A program made the position numbers and the translations under genes. The notes below the pieces were generated by a model that saw only the letters and a program-made list of their open reading frames with translations, ran no database searches and had not been told where the DNA came from. Shown piece after piece: positions 31,301 through 32,498 of a stretch of DNA of 32,498 bases; within the stretch, counting starts at the first letter, position 1; each line of letters opens with the position of its first letter. Source of the DNA: Bacteroidaceae bacterium (GTDB lineage: Bacteria > Bacteroidota > Bacteroidia > Bacteroidales > Bacteroidaceae). The stretch is from contig JAFYQQ010000053.1 of the NCBI GenBank assembly GCA_017559845.1, forward strand, positions 1 to 32,498. Reading direction: 5' to 3'.

Positions 31301-32354
31301 GAACTTCTATGGGCACAGCCGTTTCTTCCTGGCCGCGTCCGATACGACAAAATGGAAGAAGGGAGAGAAAAAGTTGTGGGTGCAGATGGCCCACAAGGAA
31401 GAAGACCTTCCAGAAGGGGGAAGGCTGAAATTCCGTGTGGACGATGCTGAATTTCTGATAAGGGTTTGGCATCCGTATCCACGGTTCGTAAAACCCTACA
31501 ATTTCTATCAGAACCACGTTGCGCCAAAGACCGTCATAGACAAAGATGGACGGCGAATGACGGAAGACGGAACGGAAATCATGAAACAGGTTACCGTAAA
31601 CGCAAGACACGGAGGGCTCAGAAGTTTCAACGACGCATACCCCGCCTTTATGCTGGACGCTTACGAGGCCATGAACGATGCCATTGATGCCGGAATGGAC
31701 TTTGCAGAAAATCCCATTGTAAGAACATACATCGGAGATTTGGGATTGGAAAGTCCCTATGCACATATTGATAAAGATGGTGATATTAGTCAAAAATCCG
31801 GAAGAATCTTAAAAAGATTCGGACTTAGCCATGTACACCGAAGACTACCCCAATACAGAGACATTCCACTTGATTCCATCTATTCGCCAAAATACTTGAA
31901 AGGAATGCTCAAGCATGCTTCTGACCTGTCACCCGAGGAATGGAATGCCTATGAAAGCCTTTTCGAGCATGAATTGTATGCCATATACACGGACTATCAT
32001 CCCAGACAGGCAGGAGATGAACGTTATTATGGTGCCGACTTGCCCGAAACCATCTTTGTAATCTATCCCTATCCAGACGGAAGCAAGCGTGCCGTGTACC
32101 GCGACCGCCACTACATCCTTCCCGGCTTTGCATATCCCGCCGAGTGCTATAGCCCCGACTACGGCAAGCAGACACCGCCCGACAGCGTGAAGGACTATCG
32201 CCGAACGCTCTACTGGAACCCCAACCTGATGCTGGACAAAGACGGCAAAGCCACCATTACATTATATAATAACGCGCGCACGACACAAATCAGCGTGGAT
32301 GCCGCAGGACAGGCGGCGGATGGTACTTTGTTGTGGGGAAGAGCCCCCCTCTAA
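28356..32354 (+). CDS. Large exported protein with carboxypeptidase-like regulatory and macroglobulin-like domains
   Basis: Protein of 1332 residues with a signal peptide (MKKKLFTLIMMLISFSIQILAQ). Residues about 25-100 are a carboxypeptidase-D-regulatory-like beta-sandwich (SAKVVDAETGEALHYANIYI), as at the start of many TonB-dependent proteins. Near residue 414, EKVFVHMDNTCYFLGDTIWF matches the MG2-type domain of bacterial alpha-2-macroglobulin relatives. Further beta-sandwich segments follow. Residues about 893-928 form a low-complexity Asn/Lys/Glu/Asp insert. Near residue 1078 KQVTVNARHGGLRS resembles the beginning of a TonB plug, but no barrel follows. The family is common in Bacteroidetes and of unproven role; surface or periplasmic scaffolding in polymer handling is a guess. 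Confidence 0.75.
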   Translation: MKKKLFTLIMMLISFSIQILAQTNNYSAKVVDAETGEALHYANIYIAENRGTLTNQDGTFLITASPNETLTIRYMGYETLRIKAAEMGRELRMKPASQTMKQVSVFPIMAMLKQITKNLNAEYKKFKKEEDVYFFRITTDIGDKKELAEAFMTARSAVNLRDISLLSGRRGLQDGDSLTNPLLSNANFHLPLELGAMTRDVNFWKILNTPIREKFDEKYYNDYYNISVREIISEDGDSVFCLKFEPKKELTSEIRLVGELYVDAKNLDLLRFKGEIPSLAMEVINGKVNRTISVDITVNADYTREDGFSKVANISASIRNERFNNHALLYRMDSLSVATKGRKKVKDNLLSTIDQVGDDSPLWVDPNIVLRTAEEEQIANRQETGKDTLSLDSVPETMKPIMEHLSAFGQRIPQEKVFVHMDNTCYFLGDTIWFSAYTRETATGKPSTISKVLYVELLNHDGYLVERKLIELNKGRGNGFFALDKNIQYSGFHELRAYTRWQLNWGQFEHKHSLAATKWFVNERMEKLYYRDYEKLYSRVFPVYDKPKEKGDLTRNMTLRPMRRYFRKDMDKREPTLTLYPEGGNLVEGIPNRIAFEAVWDDGEWLEGWLHHGTDSVPAVHRGRGIFTLTPQKGMENEVTFITANGEKVKAKLPETMKEGATLQVNAEGNSIGIDVRLTEGIHPDSMAMTVMHEGKVKAFHAMDGREKSVRLDTDALQAGVHQATIFDTQGRVYADRLFFVRKTGTEKPTLTVSAPKDECRPYERIQLQVNGAEGNTPISLAVRDDYGSPTLYDNGNIMTEMLLSSEIKGFIPQPGWYFQKDDNEHRQALDLLMMTQGWRRFDWKDMAVKGEWDITHQAEQTPYLEGSIETEETMPIREFIEQTILGVMNRDEYIWDNNEENKSDNNETETQKDNPKNPIKDRQNEGTNVLTAYKKQKRENKWAEKAKEGVRIHGELIHAENNEPAISETDAKGNYFQLKLPNFYGHSRFFLAASDTTKWKKGEKKLWVQMAHKEEDLPEGGRLKFRVDDAEFLIRVWHPYPRFVKPYNFYQNHVAPKTVIDKDGRRMTEDGTEIMKQVTVNARHGGLRSFNDAYPAFMLDAYEAMNDAIDAGMDFAENPIVRTYIGDLGLESPYAHIDKDGDISQKSGRILKRFGLSHVHRRLPQYRDIPLDSIYSPKYLKGMLKHASDLSPEEWNAYESLFEHELYAIYTDYHPRQAGDERYYGADLPETIFVIYPYPDGSKRAVYRDRHYILPGFAYPAECYSPDYGKQTPPDSVKDYRRTLYWNPNLMLDKDGKATITLYNNARTTQISVDAAGQAADGTLLWGRAPL

Positions 32355-32399
32355 AATGCCTCCGTCGCACAGATGTCCGTGCTCCCCTCACTTTGGTAC

Positions 32400-32420
32400 A
32401 GAAGCACATTTAGTGCTTCT
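32400..32420 (+). terminator. Stem-loop after the large exported protein gene
   Basis: AGAAGCAC pairs with GTGCTTCT around ATTTA, 46 bases after the stop codon, with a short T-rich tail (TCT). A second stem CCCC-CTCTAT-GGGG lies at 32437-32450. Confidence 0.5.
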
Positions 32421-32459
32421 TCTACGGCCAAGTTCGCCCCCTCTATGGGGAGACTTGAA

Positions 32460-32498
32460 AGATGAGTTGTGAGCAATGAGTTGTGAGAGATGAGTTAG
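32460..32498 (-). repeat. Degenerate CTCA-type short repeat patch, opposite orientation
   Basis: GATGAGTTGTGAGCAATGAG and on is the reverse complement of the kind of phrases at 27366-27420 and 28102-28230. The patch runs off the end of the window. Confidence 0.55.

Overview
The window looks like chromosome of an anaerobic gut or rumen Bacteroidales, most likely Prevotellaceae. The reasons are the sigma-ABfr type promoters (TTG-N19/20-TAnnTTTG) in front of many genes, the near absence of Shine-Dalgarno sequences, a truncated surface protein with a T9SS-like C-terminal tail, a surface lipoprotein with fasciclin domains, DUF5020 and OprO/P-type porins, and GH36/GH123 glycosidases. No phage, plasmid or transposase gene and no CRISPR array is visible; it is core and accessory metabolism.

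Layout. 1-4767 (+): tail of a surface protein, a GH123-like hexosaminidase and a FAS1 lipoprotein. 4957-9244 (-): a four-gene ribose-type operon (ribokinase, sugar permease, exported ADP-ribosylglycohydrolase, exonuclease III). 9333-13047 (+): etfB-etfA-acyl-CoA dehydrogenase. 13367-15964 (-): a purine salvage operon (NCS2 permease, DUF5020 outer-membrane channel, hypoxanthine phosphoribosyltransferase). 16151-20444 (-): nitrilase-family omega-amidase, aminotransferase and GH36 alpha-galactosidase. 20630-24460 (+): a 63-residue membrane peptide, then an apparent phenylalanine attenuator controlling porin, PaaI-like thioesterase and, perhaps by read-through, phenylacetate-CoA ligase and an ACT-domain protein. 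24768-26690: tRNA-Arg(TCT), thioredoxin (-), alpha/beta hydrolase and an HU protein. 26786-28355: a 1.5-kb gene-free stretch packed with hairpins and repeats. 28356-32354: a 1332-residue exported protein with carboxypeptidase-like regulatory and macroglobulin-like domains, followed by another repeat patch.

The most notable signal is at 20882-21089. A good promoter drives a 29-codon reading frame with seven Phe codons in nine positions, followed by a strong intrinsic terminator whose left arm can pair instead (9/9 bases) with a segment inside the leader frame. The genes behind it include phenylacetate-CoA ligase and an amino-acid-sensing ACT protein. This fits control by phenylalanine supply of a pathway that recovers aryl acids such as phenylacetate for aromatic amino acid synthesis, known biochemically in rumen anaerobes. 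The mechanism and pathway link are inferred; the sequence elements are seen directly.
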